Source: Cornus controversa | Taxonomy: Eukaryota > Streptophyta > Magnoliopsida > Cornales > Cornaceae | Assembly: GCA_026545225.1 (NCBI GenBank) | Contig: CM048845.1 | Span: 104,714,033-104,778,032 of the forward strand | Reading direction: 5' to 3' | DNA length: 64,000 nt | Part shown: positions 39,101-52,500 of the stretch, in pieces | How positions within the stretch are numbered: position 1 is the stretch's first letter | Layout: each line of letters opens with the position of its first letter | Translations under genes and position numbers: made by a program | Notes under the pieces: generated by a model | The model's input: only the letters and a program-made list of their open reading frames with translations | Databases searched by the model: none | Told to the model about the DNA's origin: nothing

Positions 39101-40547
39101 GTTTTCGTGTCCTCATGTTCGTATCCAATTTTTTAAAGCTTTCCTTGTAAACGTTTGCATGTCTTGAGGTGCCCATATCTTGTGTCCAAGTCCATACATC
39201 TTAGCCTCTAACTAGCAAGTTCATACCTGAGGAAAGAGTGGGAAAGGGAATATGGATGTGTGTCTCTTTTTGAGTGTGTCGATGCAAAAATAGACAATGC
39301 ATTGGACACATCTATATCTTCTTGGTTGTCCATCATGTTCCAATGCCACCCCCATGAAGCCTTGCTAATAGATATTCCCTCCGCTTGTGAGCAAGGGGTT
39401 TACTATTGCCACTAACTCCATAGAGAGGGAGCTATACACTGTTTCTTATCTCTGTTCCTCCATCCTCTTCTCCTCGTTTAGTCACCCTCCTCGAGTCTTT
39501 CAGGTTTCACTTCTATGAACCTTCACACCTCCTATCTATGCTTCCGCTAACCAGGGCTTGACTGAACTCTTCTATATAACAAATCTGACCAGGTTAATAG
39601 TGTAATACCCCATTCTCTTCATAACACATTTTATTTTTAATCCGATAATAAAATACTTCATGCGTTAGCATTGCATATTACTCTGGTTTTTTCAACAAGA
39701 GCGGTGCACTGTTTTTGGTTTTCATGTTCCCTTAGATTATTGTTTGCATCACCCTTTATCAACTTAGATTTTATTCAAGAAACGATTAGAAAACAAGAAT
39801 AATGATGCTTTAATATCTAATTGTGAATCCTTGTAGAAATGTCAAACAATATTAAATTTATACAACATAATTCGGGAAAAAAAAGGTCTCTTCCATACCT
39901 TGCAGAACATATTAATTGAGAAATTTTGGAGTAACTCATGTTGAAATATTTGTGGAGGCTTCGCGTCCTCTTTGATCTCAGGGAGGGACCAATTATGCTT
40001 GACAGGAGGACGAACTGCATGCCTTTCCTTCTTAAAAATTTTTGATTGCTCCATAGAAACAGATGAACTATCATGAGATAAACTACCAGCTAGTCCTACT
40101 GTGAGCTTAGGAACAAGGAAACTAGCCATTGCGCCAAACGCACTAGGTGTAGGTGCTGGAGCTGTCTCGTTTTCCATGCCAGTTTGCCCAAAGACAGCCT
40201 GCATGATACTTGCATGTTACAATTTAACTTATTACTGGAAGTTACTAACTACACTGGTACAACCAGAAGATTGATCCTAAAGCATAATTCAATATTTCTA
40301 ATCTACAAGCACACATCAAAATACAAGGAATTGATGGATTAGTAGATTTATGGCATACTTCGATATGGTAAACTGTCTTAGAAATGTTATCGATATCCCC
40401 CACAATATATAAGGTGGCATTTGCTGGAAAGTACCAGCGCTCGTGGAATTTCCTGATTTTATCAGCATCCCACTTCTTAATCTGCTCTTCTAGTCCGATT
40501 GGAAATCTTTTGCTCAGCTTGTTTTCAGAATGCAGATGTTGTAACAA
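27126..40547 (-). CDS. SPP: SPP exons 7-24: remaining M16 domains and C-terminus
   Basis: These exons encode the rest of the first M16 half and the second, non-catalytic half. Recognisable stretches include [10 protein letters not shown] (exon 7), a conserved segment ending in NMFCK (exon 8), [10 protein letters not shown] (exon 10), [11 protein letters not shown] (exon 14), [11 protein letters not shown] (exon 16), [11 protein letters not shown] (exon 20) and [13 protein letters not shown] (exon 23). The second-half sequence [12 protein letters not shown] is typical of the M16 C-terminal inactive repeat. The acidic tail encoded by exon 24 (EEEES) and the terminal RPTT match the family. The only phase-1 or phase-2 joins are around exons 18-20 and 23-24, and all restore the frame. 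Confidence 0.95.
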
Positions 40548-43500
40548 CTGCACCAAAAAAAACTTTTTACATTGACCAGCAAAAAATAGAAAATAAAAAT
40601 AAAGGGATCAATGACCATCCCCAGCCGTGATACCTGGCAGTCGACACGGTACTCTATTGTATTCATCATTTGTAGTTCTGATAATATTGCCCGCCTTTCT
40701 TTCTCAACCCGAGAAGCAAGAAATTTTGGATGAAAAGCTATCTGTATGCATAAAAGACTTACGATGCATCACAAAATACCATATCCAATGCATATTCTAT
40801 AGACTCCAATGAGATGGAAATTTGATAATTCAGAAAAAGCTTTGTATAAGAAATGAACAATAAGCTTATTAAAAGCGTTTTTAAAAAATAAAATCTTCTT
40901 TAGATTAACATAATTTAACATATAACAAAATTTGATTACTCGTACCTCATTCAAAGCATCCAAAACAAATGGAAGTAGATCACCTTCAGAGTCCTATCAA
41001 AAACAGTTCCACTTATTGTCAATGTATATTAAAACACATTGGCTGCAAACATTAGACTAATTATTCAAACAATAAGCAAAGCAAAGCAAATTATTGGTAT
41101 TTTGCTCTTGTTCCTTTACAGATTATAACAATTGAAGTGTTATATAGACCACCTCACAAGCACAGATAAAAGTAGCTCCTGTTTCATTTCTTATTCTTGT
41201 TTCTCCCCTTGATTTTGGCTCCATATACAATTGCCATGGAAACAAAAAGGGGGGGAATTGAGAAGATAAAATTCAATTAAAGGACATAGATGGCAAAAAC
41301 ATAAAATCAAGTAGAAAATGGAAAAATGCAATATAAAGATACAGACATGAATTATCCAATGATTGTGCAGCCAAAAAAAGAAGATATAGTAACCTTTGTA
41401 CTAGTTGGTGAATGGATGTGAAACACAGTATGATGGAAATCCGTGTAAGCATTTGATCGCGCTCCTGTCCCGAGAAGTTTCTCACGCTTCTTACTTCCAA
41501 GGAATGCAACATGTTCAATCATATGTGCAATTCCTTGCTCATCATCTTCCTCATCAATTGATCCAGCATGAACTTCCATGTGCGCTTCAAACCTAAAGTT
41601 TAAAATTTTATATGATACACAGAAAGAGAGAGGGAGAGAACTTCTGCGTGATACTTATTAAGCAAAGATGTATGCAAAGAATGCACATAAAAAGATTTAG
41701 TTTTCGCAATGCTTCCCAAATGCATCATGCAAATCACCATCTCTCAGTAGCCATTTTTCAATTTTCTATGGCAATCTTCTCAAATGAAGCATGCACTCAC
41801 TATTTGTTGATGTGAGAACTTGATCCATTGAATCCAACAATATCTTTTGCTACACATCTTTTTCCAAACTCTTTTGCTCCATTTCTCCCTTTACCAAGGG
41901 ACCATATCTTAATATACCAGCAGAATGGGCTCCATTGGTAATACTTCCTTTCTTAAAGTGGTGACCTTTTATCTGATATATTTTTCATTACTTATTCTCA
42001 TGTTCTTTGTTTGGGGTAAAAAGAGGTGATGTGGAATTAAAAATTAATCATTTGGTTTATTTGGAAGGAAAAGAACCACGGAATATTTATGTAAAATCAC
42101 TCTATACGACACATTTGCTTGTATTGAAGACTTAATTCTACCATATCTACCACATATATAATTACTTCTTTTTTTTTTATAAGTCACATATATAGTTAAT
42201 TATGTGTATGAGCATTAATAATCAACTAAATAAATGCCACTCAATGATGCACCTGTTGAAGCACAATACCTATTTGGTGGAACTTTATTTGGTAAAATGA
42301 GGTAGCGAAGTCCATTTTTCAATTGTCCTCTATACAACTTTGGGTGAGATGGAAGTTCAGAATTTAAAAACCCCTCTAACTCTGCTCTTTCTACTTCAGG
42401 ATCCAATAAATCAAAACCTTGCTTCTCTAAAGTACCATCAGGCCAGGCTAGACTTGCTGCATGTGGTTCATCTGGACCCACAGCTGCATGTGGAACAACT
42501 TGCTTCACCTAAAAACATACAGGTTACAGTCAATTAGACAAATCAATCTGAAGCAAGCAGAAAGGAAAACTGGAATTATTCAAATTCCATTTATGTACAT
42601 CCTTCAAAGTATTGGATTTTTTTTTTTGGTAAGTTAGAATTTTATTAAAGAAGTACCAAAGTACAGAAAAAAGGAGGCATACCTCCCCAAACAGAAAGAG
42701 AACCTCAACAAAAACAGCCAGCAAACCAACCGACTAACTACATAAATTGATGCTAAGCAGCAGCTCATACTCAACTACAACAAAGGCAGGCAAATTACAA
42801 GCAAACGCAACAATGTGCATGCACCTAAACATGATTGTACAAAAAAGAAATTCAGAAACGCTGCAGAAAAAAGTTTCCCGATATAATCAAGTTTAACTCA
42901 ACTCAATAAAGCCTTTTTCCTGCCAACTTGGAGTCCGCCACATGAATCCTATTTTTCGATTCCACTCTATCTAAGGTCATATCCTCAGTCAAACCACATG
43001 TTACATATCCTTCCTCACTAACTCTACCCACGTTAACTTTGGTCTTCCCCTTCCCCTAGCATTACCCTCAATATAGACCGTGTCACTCTTCCTAACGAAA
43101 CACTTAGTTGTCTTCTTTGAAAATGTCCAAACAATCTTAGTCGATTTTCTCCTATTTTATCTCTAATTGGAGCTACTTCAACCATTTCATGAGTGTGTTC
43201 ATTTCCAATTCTAATTTCTCTCGTCTTTTCACACATCCACCGCAACATTGGCCTTTTCGCGCACACACTTTATACATATGTTGTTTCTTAGATGCCCAAT
43301 ATTCTGTCCCAAAAAGCACAACTGATCTAATAGCTATTTTATCCCTTCCATCTTTGCAGGATATGCTGATCACACAATATACTAGATGCACTAGCAGCAC
43401 TACTCCATTTAACCCGTTGTACCTAAATTTTATGATTAACATCATTACCAATTTCTCCTTCATTATGAATAATTAGGCTTGAATAACGAAAATGTTCACA

Positions 43501-46500
43501 TTATTGTACCTCTTGATCCTCAATCTTCACTACATCCTTATTTGTGTTTCTAGATTTACTAAAGTTATACATATATTCAGCTTTATTCATACTTCATCTT
43601 AAATCCTTCTAATTCTACAGCTCCCCTCAAACCTCCAATTTAGCACTTACTCTTCCAGTCTTCCTCAAGTTTCATTAATTAAAACAATATCATCTGCAAA
43701 TTACATCATGAAATGTCATCACAAATGTGTCTTGTCAGTTCATCCATAACTTTTTTTTTTAAGTATTAAAATTTTGGACCATTTCTCGATTTGAGCGTGC
43801 CATCCTTGTGCAGGGGCCATGATAATCTTCTCTGTATCGTTCCAATTTTATCGGATGTCCCCGAAGGGACTCATCCATAACTGTTGAGAAATAAGCCCCC
43901 AATCACGAACCACCAAATATTACGATGTGATGATAAGTAAACAAGCACGAAAAAATTTGCAAGAACACACCAAGAATTATACGTGGTTCGGCAAAACAAG
44001 CCTACGTCTACGGAGAGCCCGATTTCACTATATAGATTGTAACGATACAATTAGAAAGATTGTATCAAGACTACGCTCAACTCTCAACCCTTGTACACCC
44101 AATCTCACTCAAAAGGAAATCACAAATTCCAAACAAGAATTCTCTCTCTAAGTGTCCTCTCAATAACAATGAGAGTATTACCTCTATGCAAGAGTTGCCC
44201 TCTCAAAACAATGAGAGTAACCTCTCAAATACAATAAAAGTATTGCCTCTTTTCTTCTTACTTCTCTCAACCTATAACATAGGTAACTATTTATAGAGTC
44301 CAAAACACAATTCCTTGGTGGACTAGGATTACAATTCCTTAAAGCCCAAGACTTGCCTAACAAGTACTTTCCTTCCTTGAGACCAAGACTTGTCTACTAA
44401 GAAATTACCTAATAAGATACAACTCTATAATAGATATCTAATCACAATAGGAATTTGAGTCAACCTAACAATAACTAAAAGCCTACAGAATCCAAAATTT
44501 TACTTGGTTACCCGACAGTTATTCTAACCATAGTCGCACATCCAATATACATGTCTTTTATCATGTCAATTTTTTTCTTATGACACATTTCTTTATAAAA
44601 CCCTCCATAACAGATCTCTAGGTACGCTTATCATACGCTCTCTAAATCAATAAAAACCATATGAAGATTTTTCTTCTTCTCTTTATATCTTTCCGTTAGT
44701 CTCCTCAATAAGTAAATGGCCTCCATCGTTGACCTCCCAGACATGAACCAAAATTGATTTTCCGACACCTCAACTTTCTATCTTAGTCGATTTTCGATCA
44801 CTCTCTCCCAAAGTTTCATAGTATAACTCATTAATTTAATAATTAGTACAAATTTGTATGTCCCCTTTATGTTTATATATTGGTATTAAATACTTTTGTG
44901 CCAATCGTCAAGCATTATCTTAGTTGTTATTATCTTATTAAACAATTCATTAGCCAAGACACCATCCCTAAAACACTTCTACACTCATTAGGGATGCCAT
45001 CTAATCCTAAACCATTCCTGATTTCATCTTCCTTGATACATTTTTAACCTTGCACTCCTTGACCATGTGAAAAAATATGTATCCCTAGTGTTACTATTTT
45101 CTTCTAAGCCCAAACTTCCTGGGTGATTTTCATTCAATTATTTCTCAAAGTAATTTTTCTATCTTTCTGGAATTTCATCTTTAACTAAATTCTTAAATCT
45201 TCACTCAATGCATTTCATAGGGCTAAAATTTCTAGTTTTCCTCTCCCTTAGTTTAGCAAGTTTATATATATTCTTCTCCTCATCTTTTATGCCTAATTTA
45301 GAATAGAAATCGCCATATGCTCTATATTTAGCTTCTCTCACAACTACTTTAATTTCCTTATTAACATCTTTGTATTTTTCAAAGGTTTCACTATTTCTAG
45401 TTTTTTGCCGAACTTTATAGCATTCTCATTTTGTTTTAATGATGTTTTGGACCTGTTCATTTCATTCCACCACTAAGTTTCCTTAAGTACTAAGTCATCT
45501 TATTCCACATCAAGTTTGATTCATCTTCTATGTTTCAAGTTGCTTCTTTTAGCATCATATTCTTAAATAATTCTAATTTCTCCCCTTTTAAATCCCACCA
45601 CCTAGTTCTCGGGTTTATAATTCTATTTCCCCTTCTACATTGTCCCTTTATATATATCTAAAACAAGTAGTCTACGTTGTGATGTTAAACTCTCTCTAGG
45701 ATAACCTTACATCCATCATAACCAAGTACCCCACATAAATATTAATTATGAGCCTTTTAAACTTGACTTGTCAAATTCTGCTTAGAAAGAAATCTTTCAA
45801 ATCACATCACATGCACCCAAACAAATATATGTGCATGTACATTTCTGCATGAAAAATCATATAAATACCAACACATGCACAGATTAAATGCATGCAAGAT
45901 ATATTTTGGATTCAGAGTTAGTTCCAACAAATGTCATATAGGAGACCTTGATCATCTTCCTCGCAATCTTTATCGGGGAAAGTGTTAACATCCAACTATT
46001 CTAATATATTAATGTATAAAGTTGTTAGAGAAGATGTAACTTTAATTATTTTATGTTCTCCAACACGTGCACTCACCTATGATCTGACTTTTCATTATGA
46101 GTGGCCCAATACATGCATCAATTATAATTACTAGGGTGGTGGGGGAGATTCGAACCTGGGCCTTGCCTACTCTAATACCACATTAAAAACCAGCCACTCT
46201 AAAAGCTTAAGTATTAGAGAGGGTGTAACTTGATTGTTTATAATTTCTAACATAAGGAACTAAGAAACGAACCAGAACTGAAGAAGATCAAACATCATGC
46301 AGGCTGGCAGGTTCCATTAACGCTAGAGTTTCACAATAGATATAATATATATATATAGTCTATGCTAGACTGACACCTAGGAAGCACGGACACGCCTAAG
46401 AAGGCAAAGAATCCGTGTTGGACACGTGTCGGACACGGATACGCGTCGGACACGCTCCGACACGTGTCGGACACGTCAAAAAACGTGTCTGATTTTTTTT

Positions 46501-49500
46501 TATTTTTTTGAATTTTCGGACACGGCTCGGACACGGCATGGACACGCGTCCGACACGACTTGAATTTTCAGACACGGCGTGGACACGGCGCGGACACGCC
46601 AAATTTTTTTTTTTCCTTTTTCCTCTTATTTTCATGAATCTTCTCTCTTCCATGGATTCTTACTTTATTTTTCACTAATCCCTAATTATTTTTCTAACAA
46701 AACCTTAATTGTTTTTGCTTTTTTCTCCTTTTTTAGCCTCTTTTTTTCTTTTTCCTAGCAAAACACAAGTCTAGAAATGTTGTTTTAACAATTCAACTAT
46801 AGCCCATCTCATCTCTTCATCTTTATTCTTTTTTACTCTTCTTTCTCTTACTGTACAATTGCTATCTTTTACATATGACTTTCCCATGATGCATTTGTAT
46901 TTGGAGTAAGCTAGAATGATGATGTTTAAATGATAAGACTAGTTTTTATTCTAATGTCTCGTTTTGATTTGGTTTTATGACTTTGTGACATCGTTCTCTT
47001 ATAATTATTGTTGTTGTGGAGTAGATTCAATTGTGTACTTGTGATTTATGATTTGTGAATTTTTTCTTTGTTAGGTTGATGAAAATTGAAAAATAATATT
47101 ACTCTTAATTATTTAATGTATGACATCAAATATTATATAAAAATAAATATTTATTATTTATCGTGTCCCCGCAGTGTTCGTGTCCTAATTTTTTAGGATT
47201 TGCCGTGTCGCCGTGTCCGTGTCGTGTCGTATCCGTGTCCCGTATCCGTTTCCGTGCTTCTTAGACTGACACTATATTTTGCGCTTTTCTGGTATGTTCT
47301 GAAAAAGGTTGCCTCACCAAGAAATTGTCATATGTTTGAGGAACAAACACAGGATGAAATTTGCTCGCACCAATAAACAAACTGTACTAATGCTCCATGA
47401 CAACTTATCATACTTGGTTTTCCCGAATTCATATGTCAATTGCACATTTTCACATGGGGCTTGACTAGTGTTCTAGCATACTCTTTCATTGCTTAATATA
47501 TTATTTAGCAAGTGCACATAAAAATACAAGTATATTGCAAGACTGCTCGACCAAATCCTCCCAAAAAACAATTTATATGAATAAAAAATTAATTAATTGG
47601 TTGATTTATTAAACATTGAATAATGTGGCTTGGAACTCCCTATACTTGACACAAAGTTCAGTCATGCGATACTATATACCAAATGTCTTGGGCACTCTAC
47701 ACCACCTACAGAGCAGAAGCCCATTGGTTTCCGTCAACATACAAAAATGACATATTTCAAAAGGGCGATGGGAGCATTCGAGAGAGAGAAGCGATCCTAC
47801 TTGGAGATGGCGAGACTCCCTCATCTCACCATCTCCGGTGAGGTCGAAAGCAAGGCAACGAGCAGAGAGCATGTGTTTCATGTCAATGATCACAACACAA
47901 TGATCAAAAGGGCTATGTTGAAATCATGTTTGCTTGGGAGATTTGATAGGGAAGTGAGTAGCCTACAACGGATTGAGGAATGGGTTTCGAAGAGCTGGAA
48001 GGTGCGAGTGCGGTGAGGGCTCAACCTTGTCGAACGGTCTCCTACTACTGAGATAACCATCAGAAAAGGAAGCTTAGAGGGTGTTGAAAGAGGGTAAAAG
48101 GCTCTGGGAGAAGCGATGTTATTCCTCGACATCTGATGCTTTAGAGTTGGTTGCTTGGGGCTGTTAAAAAAGAGGAAGGACGGGAAAATCCTTTTATACG
48201 GGTAATGTGATGTCCAACATCACCTAGGGTGCAGAGGTTGTTTGCACTTATATGTGTGGATGTTTCCTAACTGTGTAGACGCATTTTGAAAACCGTGACC
48301 AAGAAGAATATGCAAAGCAAATAATATCTACACAGCGGGGCGGGTCGTGACAGATGGTATCGAAGCCAATCCCCAACCGAAAATGGAAGAGCGTGCACAA
48401 GCCCATGAGAGTTCGGCCATCGTTCTCGCTGGATCCCAAGAGAAGGTGATTGTGGCATCTCACATCGCCTGGAGTGGAGAGGTTGTTGGCACTTATATGT
48501 GTGGATGTCTCCTAACTATGTAGATGGGTTTTGAAAATCATGAGCACGGAGAGCGTGCAAAGCAGACAATATCTACACAGCGGGGCTGGTCGTGATAGGT
48601 TACATTTGCATCTATGGTGTCAGAAGCTTTTTGTGGCCATTAGAGAGTTGTGCGAAAGGTTTCCGAAATGTCGAGGCTAATGAAATGATAGATACTAAGA
48701 AGACTGTCCTGATGGTCACTCATGGTGAAGAGATTCCGGCATTTGTTCTTGTCCAAGATGATTGGGTTGCTTACAAAGCTGCTTTGATGGAAAAAATCAC
48801 ACCTACTCTGGTGCCGAAGCATGTTTCCTTAATCGGGAGGGACAAAAACAGACTTATCTCTGGGCAAGAGGAGTGGCTCCGTTATGATGAGACCACCGGA
48901 AATGGGAAAATGCGAGAAAGCCACAAATCGAATTTGTAGAAGAAAGGAATATCGTAAGGTCGGGGACGATCAGTGATTCACGCACGGGAGGAGCATGGCA
49001 ATAGGAGAAAACCCAGAGAAGAGAAACATAAATGGATCACTAAGGCTGGGTTGTATTCATAGAAGATGGTCCAAGCTCAAACCGTGAAGAATGTTAACGA
49101 TAAGGCCTATTCCTCAATAGTTCATACTCATTCTTCTCTCTCTTGGGTAACAAGGTTCGAGTTATCTCTCTTCTTTTTCTTCTGCTTCGATGGGCATGGA
49201 TGATACTCTGAGAATAGATGAGGTGGGAGATGGAGAGCGAGCGATGATGGGTATTGTTTCAGAGGAAGGTAGAAACAGATTGATGGCAAGTTGCCCAATG
49301 ATTACGTCGAAGTCGATAGTCGAAGCTGGATCGAAGAGTGTTGATCAGTCAGAGTGTGGGGATGACTTGAGCGTGTCGATTGAGGCCGGCCAAGGGGTTC
49401 ACCTACGTCTAAGAAATGCACAGGCCGAGGCATTGAGGGATCTGTTGTGGCAGCGCAATGGGGTGGGAGAGGGACATCAAATGGGGCAAGAGTTGGGTGT

Positions 49501-52500
49501 AGAAGAGGGAGAAATTGTCAATCATGGGAACAGTGTGTTGGTTAGGTGGGAGGGAACTAACCAGGAGGATGCTAATTAAGGGGAGGAGTGCATGAATAAT
49601 TCATTCCACGATTGTATGGGTGGGGACATGTTGGATGTCTAGGGAGAGTATTTTGTGGAAGCAGAGGGGCTGCCCACTCCTTTACAGGTTATTGAACCGG
49701 GAAGGAAGTTAGACAATTTGCTCATTACAACCGGAGATGTTAGGAAGACAAATGGGTGATGGACCCTATTAGAGAAGTGAGCAAAAGTTTGGGAATCTCA
49801 TATGAAGAGAACAATGATAAGCCAGTGGAGATCTTCCATTTTGTTGATGGTGGATGGAAAATGTCTTGAAGGAAGAGGAATGCTTGCTGGAGGGGGGAAT
49901 GGGAGTTGAAGGGGTTGATTTCTTATGTCAACTATGAGGGAAGGAGTGGGGGAGAGAAGTAGAGGGAGGAGGAGAAATCTATTGTTTGCCTATGAAGCTC
50001 CAACTGATTTCATGGAATGTCTGTGGGCTTACTGACCCGGACAAGAGGAAAGTGGTGAAGTTGGCAGTGCAAAAATGGAGGTGCTCATATGGTGTGCCCT
50101 CATGAGACGAAGTTGTCCTCTCTTTCAGACGCTTTGGTGAGGAGTCTATGGGGTGGGAGATTTGTTGATTGGGTGGCCTTGGAGGCCAATGGTTCTTCTG
50201 AAAGTATTCCTATGATGTGGGACATGAGGTGGTTGTCTCAGGTGGATTAGTGGAAAGGTAGATTCACGATTTCGTGTGCCTTCTCTTTAGAGGAGGATGG
50301 GGGTGTTCTCAAGAGTGTATGGGCCAGTTGATGATGGGGAGAGGTGTCTCCTTTGGGGGGAGTTGAATTGTCTCGAAGGAGGTGGTCTTATCCTTGGTGT
50401 GAGTGTGTGTTGGGGGGACTTCAAAATGTTTAAGATCCCCTTTGGAGCGATCATCGAGGGGTCGGCAAACTCCGGCAATAGAGCAATATTCTGATTTTAT
50501 TGATGAGGTTGATCAATCTTCCGTTGGAGGGGGGGTTAGCTTCACTTGGTATAGTAGTAGACAGGCTCCTACGCTCTCTCACCTGGATAGATTTCTTATT
50601 TCAGGGGAGTGGGAGGAGAAATTCTTGGATGTGACACAAGTTATGTTAGCTAGACAAACTTCAGTCCATATTCTGTTGGTGTTTGATTGTGGTGGGATGG
50701 GGAGAAAGAACACTCCGGAGAGGCTATTCGGTGAAAGGCAGTCCAAGTTTTATGTCAGCTTCAAAGCTCAAATTGATCAAGGAATACATCAAAAAGTGGA
50801 AGGGAGGTCTTCGGAACTTGGAGTGGAGGAAAAACAGTCTTATCAAAAATTGCAGAGTTGGACTGTAAGGAGGGTCAAGGGGATCTCAGTGAGAAGGAAA
50901 GATGTAGGCTGGACGAGTGTAAGGCAAAGATAGGAGATATTGCCATCTCAAAGGAGATCTCTTGGCGACAGAAATCAAGGGCTCTATGGTTGAAGGAAGG
51001 TGATAGAAATACGAAGTTTTTCCATCGACTAACGAATGCTCATCGAAGTAGCAATCACATTGGGAGTATTCGGGTTTATGGGATTCTTTTGAGTAGAGAG
51101 GAAGATGCAAGTAGTGGGATTGCTTCCTATTACCAGCGATTGTACACTAGGGAGTTTAGTTGGAGACCTTGTCAGGATGGACTTTGATAAGATTTCAAAG
51201 GAGGATAGAGTCGGCCTAAAGATACCTTTTAGTGAAGAGGAAGTGTTATTGGATTGAAGAGTTGCAATGGAGACGAAGGTCCGGGCCCGAATGGGTTCAC
51301 GATGGGCTTCCTCCAATAAAATTGGGAGGTGGTTAGAGAGGAGGTTATGGGGGCTGTTAATGCCTTCCATGACCAAGATCGATTTGAGAAGAGTTTGAAT
51401 GCCTCATTTATTGCTCCCATCCCCAAGAAAGGGTGAGTTACGAACATTAAGGACTTTAGGCCTATTAGTTTGGTGAGCAGTAGGTACAAACTTATAGTCA
51501 AAGTCCTAGCCTCTCGCATGAAAGGAGTGTTGGATGGCATCATTTCAGAGTCAGAATGCATTTGTGGGTGGGCGTCAAATTCTGGATTCAACTCCATTGC
51601 CTCCTAGTGTGTGGACTCTAGATTGAGTAGCAAAGTCTCAGGGGTTCTATGCAAGCTGGATGTCAAGAAGGCTTATGACCATGTGTGTTGGAGTTTCTTG
51701 CTCTACCTATTGGAGCGGATGGGGTTTGGGGACAGGTGGAGGAGGTGGATTGAGTTTTGCATATCTGTAGTGAGGTTCTCGGTGCTTGTGAATGGGGTTT
51801 GGGGACAGGTGGAGGAGGTGGATTGAGTTTTGCATATCTGTAGTGAGGTTCTCGGTGCTTGTGAATGGATCCCCTTCTAGATTCTTCTATAGCTCAAGAG
51901 GCTTAAGACAGAGAAATCCTCTATCCCCATTTCTCTTCCTTATTATGATGGAGGCTTTCAGCCGTGAGCCGTCTGATGAGGAGGGCAATGGAGTTGGGAT
52001 ATATCAGAGGCTTAAGAGTGAGGAGAGAGCAGTTGCATCGCATCAGATGGAGATCTCACATTTATTGTTTGTCGATGACACCATAGTTTTCTGTGATGCA
52101 AATGAGGTTAGTTGAGATATGAGGAGTGTGTTGGTTTGCTTTTAGGCAATTTCTAGCCTGAAAGTGAATATAGGAAAGAGTGAGATTGTCCCGGTAGGGG
52201 AGGTGGCTCGTATCACTATTCTTGCGGATATTCTAGAATGTGGGATAGGAGAGTTCCCGATATCATACTTGGGATTGCCATTGGGTGCGCCTTCAAGGAG
52301 AGTAGCAGTCTAGGATCCGGTCATTGAGAGGTTTGAGAGGAGGTTTGCAGGTGAAAGAAACAGTATTTGTCGAAAGGATGTTAAAAGGAGGCTGCTTGAC
52401 TTTGATGAAGAGCATGTTATCGAGCATACCTACTTACTACCTGTCCTTGTTCCAAATTCCAACTTTAGTGCAACAGAGGATTGAGAAGCTTCAGCAGAAC

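Larger units (their letters stand above)
42890..45700 (-). mobile_element. RTE-type LINE, decayed and interrupted
   Basis: On the minus strand, remnants of the RT C-terminal region are readable: [13 protein letters not shown], then [13 protein letters not shown], typical of plant RTE elements. Upstream (43880-45700) only scattered motifs remain, full of stops. The 3' part (tggagtccgccacatgaatc, catatcctcagtcaaaccac) matches the fragment at 30680. The element is split at 43740-44475 by a U6 retrocopy and a solo LTR. It lies in the same direction as SPP. Confidence 0.75.

Noticed and set aside
43740..43881. Functional U6 snRNA gene
   Set aside because: The AGC triad is lost, the upstream promoter elements are absent, and the A-tail with target duplication shows a retrocopy.
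46331..46653. Minus-strand ORFs rich in Cys, Pro, Arg and Val
   Set aside because: They are translations of the CACG repeat words inside the TIR element.
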